This document shows, piece by piece, positions 35,010-44,424 of a DNA stretch of 61,449 bases. Origin of the DNA: an uncultured Burkholderiales bacterium. GTDB taxonomy: Bacteria > Pseudomonadota > Gammaproteobacteria > Burkholderiales > Burkholderiaceae_C. Each line of letters starts with the position of its first letter. Positions within the stretch are counted from its first letter, which is position 1. The translations under genes and the position numbers were made by a program. The DNA lies in assembly GCA_903933115.1 (NCBI GenBank), contig CAIZIT010000025.1, positions 1-61,449 on the forward strand, written 5' to 3'. The notes under the pieces are model-generated. The model searched no databases. It saw nothing but the letters and a program-made list of their open reading frames with translations, and was not told where the DNA came from.

Positions 35010-36248
35010 TCAATCCTCTCGGCCTTGAGAAGAGGCATCGATGGGTGTCCAAAGCCAATCAAGGCAGCGGAAAAAATCTTCGCTCGTTCTCTCCGTAAAA
35101 CGCGCCGTTCTCACCTGAGCCAATGCGCCCGAACAGTGGAAATCTTCCCACAAGGCGCGTGACTGCAACTGAACACGCGCGGTTCTCAAGAAACGCTTTT
35201 GCTCAAACCGTTTGAAAGCGCCTTCGATGTCGCCCTGGGCTTGATCGAGCAGCTCGGCCAAGACCACCGAGTCCTCCATCGCCATGCATGCCCCTTGGGC
35301 AAAGGACTGAAGCGTCGCATGCGCACTGTCGCCCACCAAGGTGACCCTTTTGTCACTCCAATGGCGAATGGGCTCTCGGTCTGCAATGGACCACCTCCTC
35401 TTGAGGTCCACCAAGCCCATGGCCAAACGGGCTGGCGCACTCACTTGGGACTTGATGAGCTCGATGTGTTCGGCATAGGCTTGATCGCTCACCTCCTGAA
35501 TCCCCTGGGGGAGTTTCACGACCAACACCACATTCAAAACACTGGCCTGTCGCAAGGGGTAATAAATCACATGGAAACCCTCTCCCGTCCACATGCTCAC
35601 CCCTGCACGCGCGCTCAATGCGTGGGGCAGCTCCGACATGGGAATCAATGCGCGATGGGCCACATAGCCGCTCTCTCTTGGTGCGTCCCCTGGGTGCATC
35701 TTTGCTCTCAACTTGGAGCGAAGGCCATCTGCTGCAAGGAGTGCGCTGGCTTTGAAGACTTGTCCCTCAGAGCCCTTGACCTCAACATGCGAACCCTCTT
35801 GTTCATAGTCCACAACGAGTGTGGACTGATTCAAATGCACATGGGGCAACTGCTCACAAGCCTTCAAGAGCACTTCATGCAAATCGACGCGGTGAATGGC
35901 CAAATAGGGGTGACCTTGAAAGCGCGCCTGATAGGCCGCGCTTTTAACGGGCAGATGCGTCAAGGTCTCAGCAGTGTAGGCGTCCAACAAATCCACTTCA
36001 GGTGGAAAATACGATGCATCAAGTACGGCTTGTTCGATCCCTAAAGCCTTCAGCATCGGTATCACATTGGGCCCCATTTGAACACCGTAACCAATGGCAC
36101 CGATTTGATCGGCCTGCTCTAAGAGCTGAACGGGAAAGCCTTTGAGACCTAGGGCCAAAGCGGCAGATAAACCTGCAATGCCACCACCAGCGATCACGAT
36201 GGGCAAGTCAGAAGAACGGCTCGAGCTGGGTAAATTGACTTTCATCAT
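35010..36248 (-). CDS. FAD-dependent aromatic-ring monooxygenase (salicylate / 3-hydroxybenzoate hydroxylase family)
   Basis: A 412-residue class A flavoprotein. Tandem ATGs at 36248 and 36245 follow AAAGG. The dinucleotide site GGGIAGLSAALAL, the GLRSKLR (DG) motif and GDSAHATLQSFAQGACMAMEDS near the flavin are all present. Such enzymes use NAD(P)H and O2 to hydroxylate aromatic acids, for example salicylate or 3-hydroxybenzoate. It lies downstream of the Liv-type importer on the same strand with a 253-base gap, which suggests that the importer feeds it. The exact substrate is unknown. Confidence 0.93.
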   Translation of the reverse strand: MMKVNLPSSSRSSDLPIVIAGGGIAGLSAALALGLKGFPVQLLEQADQIGAIGYGVQMGPNVIPMLKALGIEQAVLDASYFPPEVDLLDAYTAETLTHLPVKSAAYQARFQGHPYLAIHRVDLHEVLLKACEQLPHVHLNQSTLVVDYEQEGSHVEVKGSEGQVFKASALLAADGLRSKLRAKMHPGDAPRESGYVAHRALIPMSELPHALSARAGVSMWTGEGFHVIYYPLRQASVLNVVLVVKLPQGIQEVSDQAYAEHIELIKSQVSAPARLAMGLVDLKRRWSIADREPIRHWSDKRVTLVGDSAHATLQSFAQGACMAMEDSVVLAELLDQAQGDIEGAFKRFEQKRFLRTARVQLQSRALWEDFHCSGALAQVRTARFTERTSEDFFRCLDWLWTPIDASSQGRED

Positions 36249-36501
36249 TTGAACCTTTATGGGAACGTTGATCAAGAATATCTTGGGGGCTCTTCAGACC
36301 ATGACCATCCATCACATGAGGGAGCAGATGGCAAAACGCCTCATGCTCAGCAGGTGGAGTTCGCCATGAACTTGATCCATGTACTCGATGCACTTGCTCG
36401 ATGCATGCACTTGGTCCATGCCAGGGATCCATTCTTTTGATTCAGACCGTCACCCCGAGCGTTGCCCCTGAGCGTTGAGCCCCAGCATTTTGAGCCCACG
36501 C

Positions 36502-37212
36502 TCAATGGGCCACAATCAACTCAGAGAGCAATTGGGCATCTTGGAGCAAGGCTTCACTTGGGCCTTGATGGATGATTTGACCCCGGCTCAACACAATCAC
36601 TTTCTCTGTCGCTTGGAGGGCCAACTTGGCAGATTGCTCGACCAAGACCACCGTTAAAGACTCTTGATGAATCAATCGACGCAAGACGCCAAGGAGCATC
36701 TCCACAATCACAGGTGCCAAGCCCTCCATGGGCTCATCAAGGAGCAACAAGCTGGGGTCACCCATCAACGCACGACCAATGGAGAGCATTTGCTGCTCAC
36801 CGCCTGAGAGTTGGTTGCCCATATTGCCTCTTCGCTCGTACAAACGGGGAAAGAGATCGTAGACACGCTCGAGAGGCCAGCGCCCCGTTCGGGCCGCGAC
36901 CTTCAAATTCTCCTCCACCGTCAAGGAAGGGAAAATATCTCGTGTTTGAGGCACATAGCCAATGCCGACTTTGCTGCGCTCGTGAACTGGGAGATGGTGA
37001 ATGGCCTGACCGCGGTAAAAAATCTCCCCCCTTTGCATCTGTGTATGGCCCATGATCGTGGCCAGCAAAGTGGTCTTACCGACACCATTTCGACCCAAAA
37101 TGGCCAACGAACCTTTCTCAGGCAACTCTAAGCTCACATCCTCCAGCACCAAGGTCTCGCCATAGCCGGCCCAAACCCCCTGAAGCTTCAATGAAGCATG
37201 GGACTCATGCAT
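36502..37212 (-). CDS. livF: Branched-chain-type ABC transporter ATP-binding protein LivF
   Basis: A 236-residue ABC ATPase of the LivF size. Walker A is in ILGRNGVGKTTLL, the signature is QLSGGEQQMLSIGRAL and Walker B is LLLLDEP. It overlaps the livG stop by 8 bases and ends the liv operon. With LivG it powers uptake of amino acids or, in aromatic-degrading bacteria, hydroxybenzoates and related acids. Confidence 0.95.
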   Translation of the reverse strand: MHESHASLKLQGVWAGYGETLVLEDVSLELPEKGSLAILGRNGVGKTTLLATIMGHTQMQRGEIFYRGQAIHHLPVHERSKVGIGYVPQTRDIFPSLTVEENLKVAARTGRWPLERVYDLFPRLYERRGNMGNQLSGGEQQMLSIGRALMGDPSLLLLDEPMEGLAPVIVEMLLGVLRRLIHQESLTVVLVEQSAKLALQATEKVIVLSRGQIIHQGPSEALLQDAQLLSELIVAH

Positions 37213-37954
37213 TTTGCTCTCCTAAATACACTTGGTGCACACGTGAGTCGTTGGCAATCTCTGAAGGAGTGCCTTCACAAAGCACCGCACCTTGAACCAA
37301 AACGGTGATTTTTTGAGCAAATCGAAATACCAAATCCATGTCGTGCTCAATGATCATGATCGCAATGTCTTTCGGTAAGGTGTCCAATGCCGTCAAAATA
37401 CGGTCCGACTCCATGGAGGGCACACCAGCAGCAGGCTCATCAAGGAGCAAGACCTTTGGCCTCAAGCCCAAAGCAATCGCAATCTCCACCAATCTTTGTT
37501 TACCGTAGGGGAGATCTTTCACCACCTTCATGGCATCGGCTTGGATACCGAGCATCTCAAGCAGTGACATGGCTTCTTCGGTCACTTGGGCATAGGATTT
37601 GGCCGCTCGCCACATCCCAGACGAGAGCTCAAGCCTCTCCGCCACACCCAAGGCCACATTGTCCAAGACACTCATCTTTCCAAACAAGGTGTTGATTTGA
37701 AAAGTCCTGGCCAAGCCCTTCTTAACCCGCTCGGACTGGCTCACCGCAGAGACCTCCTCGCCCCCTAAGTAGACTTCTCCCTTCGATGGCGTGAGTCGAC
37801 CCGTCAACAAATTCACAAAGGTCGTCTTACCCGCTCCGTTGGGGCCGATCAACGCGTGACGTGCACCCACTTCCAATTGAAAGTCAATGTGATCGGCCAC
37901 CGTCAAGGCGCCAAAACTTTTGAACAAACCCCGGGTCTCAAGTGCATAAGTCAT
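37205..37954 (-). CDS. livG: Branched-chain-type ABC transporter ATP-binding protein LivG
   Basis: A 249-residue ABC ATPase. The start at 37954 overlaps the livM stop as ATGA; a 30-base longer frame exists. Walker A is LIGPNGAGKTTFVNLL and Walker B is VLLLDEPAAGVP, with the LivG-type AAGVP sequence. The signature segment reads LPYGKQRLVEIAIAL instead of LSGGQ, as usual in LivG. It pairs with LivF on the cytoplasmic face of LivHM. Confidence 0.95.
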   Translation of the reverse strand: MTYALETRGLFKSFGALTVADHIDFQLEVGARHALIGPNGAGKTTFVNLLTGRLTPSKGEVYLGGEEVSAVSQSERVKKGLARTFQINTLFGKMSVLDNVALGVAERLELSSGMWRAAKSYAQVTEEAMSLLEMLGIQADAMKVVKDLPYGKQRLVEIAIALGLRPKVLLLDEPAAGVPSMESDRILTALDTLPKDIAIMIIEHDMDLVFRFAQKITVLVQGAVLCEGTPSEIANDSRVHQVYLGEQNA

Positions 37955-38940
37955 GATGCAGACCCCGCTTTCTTCGCATCCCACTTGCCCGTGATTTTGT
38001 CAAGAAGGCCCAAAACCCCTCCCCTGGCAAACAGCACAACAATCACCAACAGCAAGCCAATTCCGAAATACCAATACTCTGGAAATTGTTTGGCCAAGTA
38101 GTCTTGCGCCAACAAGAAAACCAGCGGACCTAAAAAGGCCCCATAAAGGCGCCCGACTCCACCCAAGATCAACATCACCAACAACTCCCCAGAAGGCTCA
38201 AAACCCAACACGTTCAGCCCCACAAATTGATTGGTCTGAGCCAGCAAAGATCCCGCAACACCCGCAATCAAAGCAGACAAGGTGTAAACGGTCATGAGTT
38301 TTCGATACACAGGTGCACCGATCGCGTGCATGCGAGCGCTGTTTTCTCGTATCCCCATCAACGACACGCCAAAGGGCGAGTAGATCAATCGACGCACAAA
38401 CACCCAAGTCACAAAGAGTAAAGCCAAGCAGTAGAGATAGGCTGTTTTGCCAAAGAGATCAAATTTAAAGAAGCCCAAGATGGGCGCAATCTCCATCCCC
38501 GACAACCCATCCGCCCCTCCAGTGATGAAGGTGGCCTTGTTGGCCACTTCCAAGCAAAGGGCAGAAATGGCCAAGGTGAGCATCAACTGTGTGAGCCCTT
38601 TCATCTTCAAAATGACCGCACCGGTGATCAAACCCAAAAATGCAGCACCGATGGCACTGGCCAACAATTGAATCAATGGATCGCTCACGCCCATCTTGGC
38701 GGCCAAAATTCCCGTGATGTAGGCGCCCAGACCAAAAAAGGAGGCATGCCCCAAGGTGATGATGCCCGCATAACCAATGATCAAATCCAGTGAGAGTGCA
38801 AACATGATGTAGGTGAGCACCCTAGAGCCCAAGGACAAATAATCGGGCAAGAAAAAGTAAACCATGATGGCCAAAACCCACGGCAAGCATTCGGTCCAAC
38901 GAACCTTAGAGTTGGCGCTGTAACCCACTAGTTGACTCAT
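37951..38940 (-). CDS. livM: Branched-chain-type ABC transporter permease LivM
   Basis: A 329-residue inner-membrane permease. The start at 38940 overlaps the livH stop as ATGA; the frame continues 99 bases further up inside livH. About eight to ten membrane segments are visible, with the LivM signature LDLIIGYAGIITLGHASFFGLGAYITG and the cytoplasmic loop GVSLMGIRENSARMHAIG that docks the ATPases. Confidence 0.94.
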   Translation of the reverse strand: MSQLVGYSANSKVRWTECLPWVLAIMVYFFLPDYLSLGSRVLTYIMFALSLDLIIGYAGIITLGHASFFGLGAYITGILAAKMGVSDPLIQLLASAIGAAFLGLITGAVILKMKGLTQLMLTLAISALCLEVANKATFITGGADGLSGMEIAPILGFFKFDLFGKTAYLYCLALLFVTWVFVRRLIYSPFGVSLMGIRENSARMHAIGAPVYRKLMTVYTLSALIAGVAGSLLAQTNQFVGLNVLGFEPSGELLVMLILGGVGRLYGAFLGPLVFLLAQDYLAKQFPEYWYFGIGLLLVIVVLFARGGVLGLLDKITGKWDAKKAGSAS

Positions 38941-39812
38941 GCTCTCTTCCCCAAAAGACCCTGAGGTCTCCACAACAGCAACCCAATGGTTGCAATATAG
39001 ATAAAAAAGGCGCCAAACTGTGGCAACCAATATTTGCATGCTGTATCGGTCACACCAATGAGGAGTGCTGCAACGAAGGGGCCTCTGAGGCTGCCCAATC
39101 CGCCCACCGACACGACAATCAAAAAGAAAACCAGTTGCTCAAAGGGATAGGTGGGTTGTATCGCAACAATCTCAGCCCCCAGGCCCCCCCCCAGTCCCGC
39201 CAAACCACTGCCAACGGCAAAGGTCATGGTGAAAAGCCTCTTTGTGTTGATGCCAATCGACTGCGCCATCGCTCGGTTGTCCACGGAGGCACGCACTTTA
39301 GCCCCCCAAATCGTGCGCTCGACCCCAAACCAAAGTGAGCCGATGATCAAAGAGGTGAAGGCAATGAGAAAGACGCGGTAAGAGGGGAAGTCACGCCCCA
39401 ACAGTGAGAACTGCCCCTTCAAATACTCGGGCAAGATCACCGGTTGCTGCAAGGTGCCAAAGATCAGTCTTGCCGCAGCCACAGACATGTAAATGAGACC
39501 AATGGTAAAGAGGACCTGCTCGAGCTCAGCCTCTCCATAGAGCCTTGAGTACAAAGTGCGCTCGAGCACCACACTCACGAGTGCCACCAAGCCAAAGCAC
39601 AAGATCAAAGCCAGGGGAAACGGCACATCAAATTTGGACAAAGACACGACCAGCACATAGCCGCCCGTCATCGCAAACACCCCGTGGGCCAAATTCGTAA
39701 AGCCCATGAGCCCCATGGTCACCGAAAGACCCACGGAGATGACGTACAAGATCATGCCGTAGGCCAGACCGTGAAAGGCCACACTCACCAAGGAGGATAA
39801 AAAAGATTCCAT
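38937..39812 (-). CDS. livH: Branched-chain-type ABC transporter permease LivH
   Basis: A 291-residue permease, the usual LivH size. It starts with MESFLSSLVSVAFHGLAYGM and has the motif GLMGFTNLAHGVFAMTGGYV. The docking loop around IWGAKVRASVDNRAMAQSIGI is present. It follows the binding-protein gene by 95 bases, a space that contains a stem-loop, and is translated in overlap with livM. Confidence 0.94.
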   Translation of the reverse strand: MESFLSSLVSVAFHGLAYGMILYVISVGLSVTMGLMGFTNLAHGVFAMTGGYVLVVSLSKFDVPFPLALILCFGLVALVSVVLERTLYSRLYGEAELEQVLFTIGLIYMSVAAARLIFGTLQQPVILPEYLKGQFSLLGRDFPSYRVFLIAFTSLIIGSLWFGVERTIWGAKVRASVDNRAMAQSIGINTKRLFTMTFAVGSGLAGLGGGLGAEIVAIQPTYPFEQLVFFLIVVSVGGLGSLRGPFVAALLIGVTDTACKYWLPQFGAFFIYIATIGLLLWRPQGLLGKRA

Positions 39813-39838
39813 GATTGTTCAGCTCTCATCGAGAAAAT

Positions 39839-39870
39839 AGCCCTTAGGTGCTTGGATGCACTTAAGGGCT
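39839..39870 (-). promoter_or_regulatory. Intercistronic stem-loop between the binding-protein gene and livH
   Basis: A 13-bp stem (AGCCCTTAAGTGC with GCACCTAAGGGCT, one wobble) with a six-base loop. It is followed on the minus strand only by ATTTTCT, so it is a weak terminator at best. It may protect or attenuate, giving more binding protein than permease. Confidence 0.6.
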
Positions 39871-39907
39871 ATGCATTTCTTGCGCCTTTACAAGGTGCGG
39901 GTCAATT

Positions 39908-41107
39908 TTACTTCTTCTTGTCAGCCTCTTTCATGGGGTCTTTCACCGCGGCACCCACGGTTTCGATCTCCACATTGACCAACTTGCCAGCGACTTTTCT
40001 GACCTCTCTCAAGTACTCAGGGTTGACCACGTCGCGTGTTTCGGGATCGATGGAGAAGGTGCCTCTGGGGCTCGTCGTGCTTTTCCACTTCTTGAAGAAC
40101 TCCATGGATTTATCGGGATCGACTTTACCGCCTTGCTCACGAATGGCTGCATAAATCATGTCCATCGCATCCCATGCGGCCACGACCATAAAGCCAGGGT
40201 TCAAATCAGCACCGAACTCCTTCTTGTAAGCAGCCACAAAGGCCTTGTTGGCAGGACGATCGGAGGCAGCAGAGTAGTGGTGCACGGTGGTCACGCCAAG
40301 TGCCACATCGCCCATGCCCTGGAGCTCCTCATCGGTAACGATGTCACCCGTTCCAATGAATTTGACACCCGCTTTGGGCAAATCCAAATCCGAGTAAGCC
40401 TTCATCATGGCCGTGGCGGCTTTTCCTGCTGGATTGAAACCGAACAACACATCAGGCTTTGCATCCTTGATTCTTTGCATGAAAGGCACAAAATCGGGGT
40501 TGGCCAGTGGCACACGAACGCTGCCCAAGACCTCACCGCCACCTTCCTTAAAGCCCTTGATGAATCCCTCCTCGGCCTCATGTCCTGGGGCAAAATCGCT
40601 CACCGCTGTATAAGCTTTTTTATACTTCTTAGCGGCCCACAACCCAAGGGGATAAGAGGATTGCCAGAGCGTGAAAGACACACGAGTCATGTAAGGCGCA
40701 TTGTTCATGACACGCGCACCCGCGGCGTTCATGCTCACATAAGGCACCTTGGCCTCAGTGGTCAAAGGTGCAATGGCGGCCATGTTGGGGGTCCACACCA
40801 GGCCGGTTAAAAATTGAACTTTATCGCGAACAATCAACTCTTGGGCAACACGTTTTGCAACATCGGGGTTGGGGCCCGTATCGTCCCGTGTGATCACCTC
40901 GACCTTGACGCCAGGGGGGAGCTTGTCGCCGTTGAGCTTCATGTAGAGCTTCACACCCTTATCGAGCTGATCGCCCTGGGCAGCAGCAGCACCGCTGTAA
41001 GAGCTGATGAAACCAATTTTGACCGTTTGAGCCATGGCCACCGATACCAACCCCAGGCTCATGGCAGACAAGCCCGCCAAAACGAGGGCTTTAAGCGTGA
41101 ATTTCAT
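39908..41107 (-). CDS. Branched-chain-type ABC substrate-binding protein (LivJ/K-like) of the liv operon
   Basis: A 399-residue periplasmic receptor. The ATG at 41107 follows AGGAGACACT. The leader (FTLKALVLAGLSAMSLGLVSVAMA) precedes VKIGFISSYSGAAAAQGDQ. Later motifs are KVQFLTGLVWTPNMAAIAPL and AKPDVLFGFNPAGKAATAM. The tail is Lys-rich. It is the first gene of the liv operon and sets its specificity. Given the neighbouring oxygenases, an aromatic acid is as likely a ligand as an amino acid. Confidence 0.94.
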   Translation of the reverse strand: MKFTLKALVLAGLSAMSLGLVSVAMAQTVKIGFISSYSGAAAAQGDQLDKGVKLYMKLNGDKLPPGVKVEVITRDDTGPNPDVAKRVAQELIVRDKVQFLTGLVWTPNMAAIAPLTTEAKVPYVSMNAAGARVMNNAPYMTRVSFTLWQSSYPLGLWAAKKYKKAYTAVSDFAPGHEAEEGFIKGFKEGGGEVLGSVRVPLANPDFVPFMQRIKDAKPDVLFGFNPAGKAATAMMKAYSDLDLPKAGVKFIGTGDIVTDEELQGMGDVALGVTTVHHYSAASDRPANKAFVAAYKKEFGADLNPGFMVVAAWDAMDMIYAAIREQGGKVDPDKSMEFFKKWKSTTSPRGTFSIDPETRDVVNPEYLREVRKVAGKLVNVEIETVGAAVKDPMKEADKKK

Positions 41108-41380
41108 AGTGTCTCCTAAAAAGAACCGACAAACCAAAACAAACAGGCTTGAAGTCTAGCAAAAAAGAAGGTGTTTTTTCATAAGAAATACCCTTGAACG
41201 CCTATCGTTTTCACAAGAAAGAACCCAAGGAAGCTGGGGCTCTAGGGCTTGCAAAAAATTCAAAAGACTTGAAAAACTTCTGCCAAAAGCTCCATAATGA
41301 AAAAAGCAGCGTTTTTTAGACAAACGCACTTTTTCATAAAAATACATGTGCGCCACCTTTGCAGAGGAAGACATCCATCC

Positions 41381-42769
41381 ATGAAAGCCGATCAAAACCG
41401 ACTCTTGACTGAAATTGGTCCTAAGAGCGCATGCGGTCAATTGCTTCGCCTGTACTGGCAACCCATCGCTTTACTTGATGAGTTTGATCCAAGACTGGAC
41501 CCCAAGATGAAAGACCGCCCTGTCAAAGCGGTTCGAGTTTTTGGTGAAGATTTGATTTTGTTCAAAGACCAGGCCGGTCAATTCGGGCTGATCGACAAGC
41601 ACTGCGCACACAGAGGGGTGGATCTGTCCTTTGCAAGGTATGAGGGCGATGGCTTGAGGTGTCCATTTCATGGCTGGAAATTCAACGCGCAGGGACAGTG
41701 CTTAGACACCCCCGCAGAGCCCACAGGCTCGAAGCTCAAAGACCATGTCGTGCAACGCCACTACCCCGTTCTTGTCAAAGCAGGGGTGGTCTTTGCATGG
41801 ATGGGGCCCGCGAACCAAACACCACCTGAGTTTCCCAAGTTCGACTGCTTTGAGGCCCCACTCAGCCACAGCTTTGCCTTCAAGGGACGCTGGAACGCCA
41901 ACTGGCTTCAAGCTTTTGAAGTGGGCATTGACCCTGCGCACCCCTCTTTTTTACACCGATTCCTCAAAGATGAAGATCTGAAGGAGATTGGGGACAACGA
42001 TGCGGGCAAACAGTTCAGAAGCGCAAGCGCTGGCGAGGTGGATGGTCAAAAGTGGCCCATGACCAAAATCATGCGTGAATTTTGTCAACCTCAAATCACC
42101 TTCAAGCCCCAACCGTACGGCATGGAGATCACCTCTTTGAGAAAAATGAGCGATGCACTGACCCATGTGAGAATCACGCAATCGATTTTTCCGGCCACTT
42201 TTGTCATCCCCCTGTCTGAGACCTTGAGCATCACTCAGTTTCATGTGCCCGTTGATGATGAGCACACCTATTGGTATTCCTTTTTCACAAGCTTTGACAA
42301 ACCCCTGAACAAAGAGGCGATGAGAGATCAACGCTTACAGTTCATCTCGCTGCCCGACTACATCCCTAAATCTGGTGTTCATAACCAATGGGGTTTCAAT
42401 GCACAAGAACAAGTCCATGAGACGTTTTTGGGCATGGGAGAGGAAGACATCAATGTTCACGATCAATGGGCAGTTGAGAGCATGGGTGCCATCCAAGACC
42501 GAACTCAAGAGCATCTTGGTACATCCGATGTCTTGATCATGGCCAATCGCCGAATGCTCTTGAAAGCCATTGAGGACATGCAAAACGGATTGGCTGCGCC
42601 AGGCGTATCCACCACCTCCATTGCCCTTGAGCGCCATGGCCCAGACACTGTCGATGGCGTTGCACCCACAGCGGAATGGTCCGCATGGTGGAGAGCTCAA
42701 ATCAAAAAGAAACAAGAAGCCTGTGAATGGCTCGCCAAGAGCTCCCCAGGCCCATCCGCCTCAACTTAA
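41381..42769 (+). CDS. Rieske ring-hydroxylating oxygenase, large subunit (phthalate-dioxygenase type)
   Basis: A 462-residue oxygenase; the ATG at 41381 is preferred over an upstream in-frame start. The Rieske cluster has Cys75-Ala-His77 and Cys94-Pro-Phe-His97. The mononuclear iron site is visible: Asn174, Gln177, Glu180, Asp184, His187 and His192. Single-component-type large subunits such as phthalate 4,5-dioxygenase and phenoxybenzoate dioxygenase have this size and need a separate reductase, which is not in the window. It starts the plus-strand catabolic group, followed 74 bases later by a glutamine-synthetase-like gene. Confidence 0.93.
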   Translation: MKADQNRLLTEIGPKSACGQLLRLYWQPIALLDEFDPRLDPKMKDRPVKAVRVFGEDLILFKDQAGQFGLIDKHCAHRGVDLSFARYEGDGLRCPFHGWKFNAQGQCLDTPAEPTGSKLKDHVVQRHYPVLVKAGVVFAWMGPANQTPPEFPKFDCFEAPLSHSFAFKGRWNANWLQAFEVGIDPAHPSFLHRFLKDEDLKEIGDNDAGKQFRSASAGEVDGQKWPMTKIMREFCQPQITFKPQPYGMEITSLRKMSDALTHVRITQSIFPATFVIPLSETLSITQFHVPVDDEHTYWYSFFTSFDKPLNKEAMRDQRLQFISLPDYIPKSGVHNQWGFNAQEQVHETFLGMGEEDINVHDQWAVESMGAIQDRTQEHLGTSDVLIMANRRMLLKAIEDMQNGLAAPGVSTTSIALERHGPDTVDGVAPTAEWSAWWRAQIKKKQEACEWLAKSSPGPSAST

Positions 42770-42843
42770 ACAGAGCAACCTTGCACCCACCACGGCAGTC
42801 TCTTTTTCAATCATTTGCCCCCACCTCCCAAAGTCCAACCACC

Positions 42844-44337
42844 ATGCACTTCTCCACCCTTTGCGGCCTAGATGACAAGGAGCATGACAATGCCATTCAA
42901 GCTTGCTTGAAGAAAATCGACGAATGGGAGATTGATCAAATTCGGTTTTCTTGGTGTGACATCCACGGCACCACACGCACGAAAACGTTGATGCTGGATT
43001 TTGCCAAGCAAGCCTTGCGATCGGGCGTTGGCATGGTGAGCACCCTCATGCTCAAAGACAGCTCTGACCGAACCGCCTTTAAGGTCTTCGAGCCCAACGG
43101 TACGGCTGGCATGCAAGGGTTTGGTCAAGGCAACAACGTCACCCTTTTACCGGACCCGAGAAGCCTCAAGCGCTTGCCTTGGTCTCCTAAGACCGCCTGG
43201 ATTCAATGCCAAGCTTGGTTTCAAGACGGCACTCCAGTGCCCATGGACTCTAGACGGATCTTGGAGCGTGCGCTGGACGCATTGAATGAAAAGGGCTACG
43301 CCCTCAAATGCGGTTTGGAGGTTGAGTTTCATATTTATAAAATCAAAGATCAAAGCCTTCAACTTGATCCCCACACGGCATCTTGGCCTGGGGATGGCCC
43401 TCAAGTGCAGTTGATCCACCCCGGCTACAGCCTTTTGAGCGAGGCGTGGAGTGACATGTGCCATGAACCCATGGGCATCGTGCAGCACACGGCTCAAGGG
43501 CTCGGCCTGCCCTTGATCTCTTTAGAGACGGAGTTTGGACCCAGTCAAGTCGAAGCCGTCTTCAGCCCCACACTGGCCCTCGAAGCGGCCGACAACATGG
43601 TGCTCTTTAGGAGCGCGGTCAAACAAGCTTTGGCTCGCGCAGGCTATCATGCCACCTTCATGTGCCGCCCCCCCTTTGATTGCATCATGTCCAGTGGTTG
43701 GCATTTGCATCAATCTTTGCTCGACCTCAACACCCACACCAATGCCTTTCAAAGAAACAGCATCAAGCCCGGTGCAGGGCCTTTAGACGCGCAGTACTCT
43801 TTATCTGAAGTGGGGGAGCATTATTTAGCGGGCTTGCTCCACCACGCCAGGGAGAGCACCCTCTTGTGCACACCCACAATCAACGGCTATGGGCGCTTTC
43901 AGCCCAACGCCTTGGCGCCTGAGTCCATTCTTTGGGGACGAGACAACCGAGGTGCCATGCTCAGAGTGATTGGCGAGCCGGTCGATGCATCGAGCCGCAT
44001 CGAAAACAGACTGGGTGAACCGGCAGCGAACCCCTACCTGTACATGGCCTCGCAAATTTACGCAGGCCTTGACGGACTGCATCAACAACGCCTAGCACCC
44101 TTGGCCACACAGTCTCCTTATGGCCAACCCACGGGGCTTTCAGGTGATCCGCAACGCATCCCCAACACTTTTGCTTTGGCGCTTGATGCGTTTGAGCGCA
44201 GCGACTTCATGCAGCGGTGTTTCGGACCCTCCTTTGTCAACTACTACGCCACCTTGAAGCGCTCTGAGCTGCAAAGGTTTGAAGGCGCAAAGGACCCCCA
44301 AAAATTCAACATCCAAGAGTACTTCAGTCGCATTTGA
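42844..44337 (+). CDS. Glutamine-synthetase-family ligase
   Basis: A 497-residue protein from the ATG at 42844; an upstream frame overlaps the oxygenase end and is unlikely. The N-terminal beta-grasp (IRFSWCDIHGTTRTKTLML) and catalytic GLEVEFHIYK, FGPSQVEAVFSP and SGWHLHQSLLDL blocks mark the GS fold. It is longer than gamma-glutamyl-polyamine synthetases and near the size of the gamma-glutamylanilide synthases of aniline pathways, which also neighbour Rieske oxygenases. Ligation of glutamate to an amine substrate is therefore a reasonable inference; ordinary GlnA is unlikely. Confidence 0.88.
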   Translation: MHFSTLCGLDDKEHDNAIQACLKKIDEWEIDQIRFSWCDIHGTTRTKTLMLDFAKQALRSGVGMVSTLMLKDSSDRTAFKVFEPNGTAGMQGFGQGNNVTLLPDPRSLKRLPWSPKTAWIQCQAWFQDGTPVPMDSRRILERALDALNEKGYALKCGLEVEFHIYKIKDQSLQLDPHTASWPGDGPQVQLIHPGYSLLSEAWSDMCHEPMGIVQHTAQGLGLPLISLETEFGPSQVEAVFSPTLALEAADNMVLFRSAVKQALARAGYHATFMCRPPFDCIMSSGWHLHQSLLDLNTHTNAFQRNSIKPGAGPLDAQYSLSEVGEHYLAGLLHHARESTLLCTPTINGYGRFQPNALAPESILWGRDNRGAMLRVIGEPVDASSRIENRLGEPAANPYLYMASQIYAGLDGLHQQRLAPLATQSPYGQPTGLSGDPQRIPNTFALALDAFERSDFMQRCFGPSFVNYYATLKRSELQRFEGAKDPQKFNIQEYFSRI

Positions 44338-44375
44338 AGCGGGCCTGAAAACAAAGCGAGCGCCTTGTGAAAAGG

Positions 44376-44415
44376 CCCCCATTCGACAACATGGGGGATG
44401 CCCGAGAGCTTTTTT
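44376..44415 (+). terminator. Possible weak terminator after the GS-like gene
   Basis: A perfect 7-bp stem CCCCCAT with ATGGGGG (eight-base loop) is followed 12 bases later by six T. The separation makes termination inefficient or doubtful. Confidence 0.4.
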
Positions 44416-44424
44416 CCCGACGGA

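Noticed and set aside
34578-35162. A long plus-strand frame over the cytochrome end and the ATCGAT array
   Set aside because: It overlaps two well-supported genes, and its composition follows the repeat rather than a protein family.
42727-42843. Longer N-terminus for the GS-like protein
   Set aside because: The extra part overlaps the Rieske gene end and has no family resemblance; the ATG at 42844 gives a normal GS opening.
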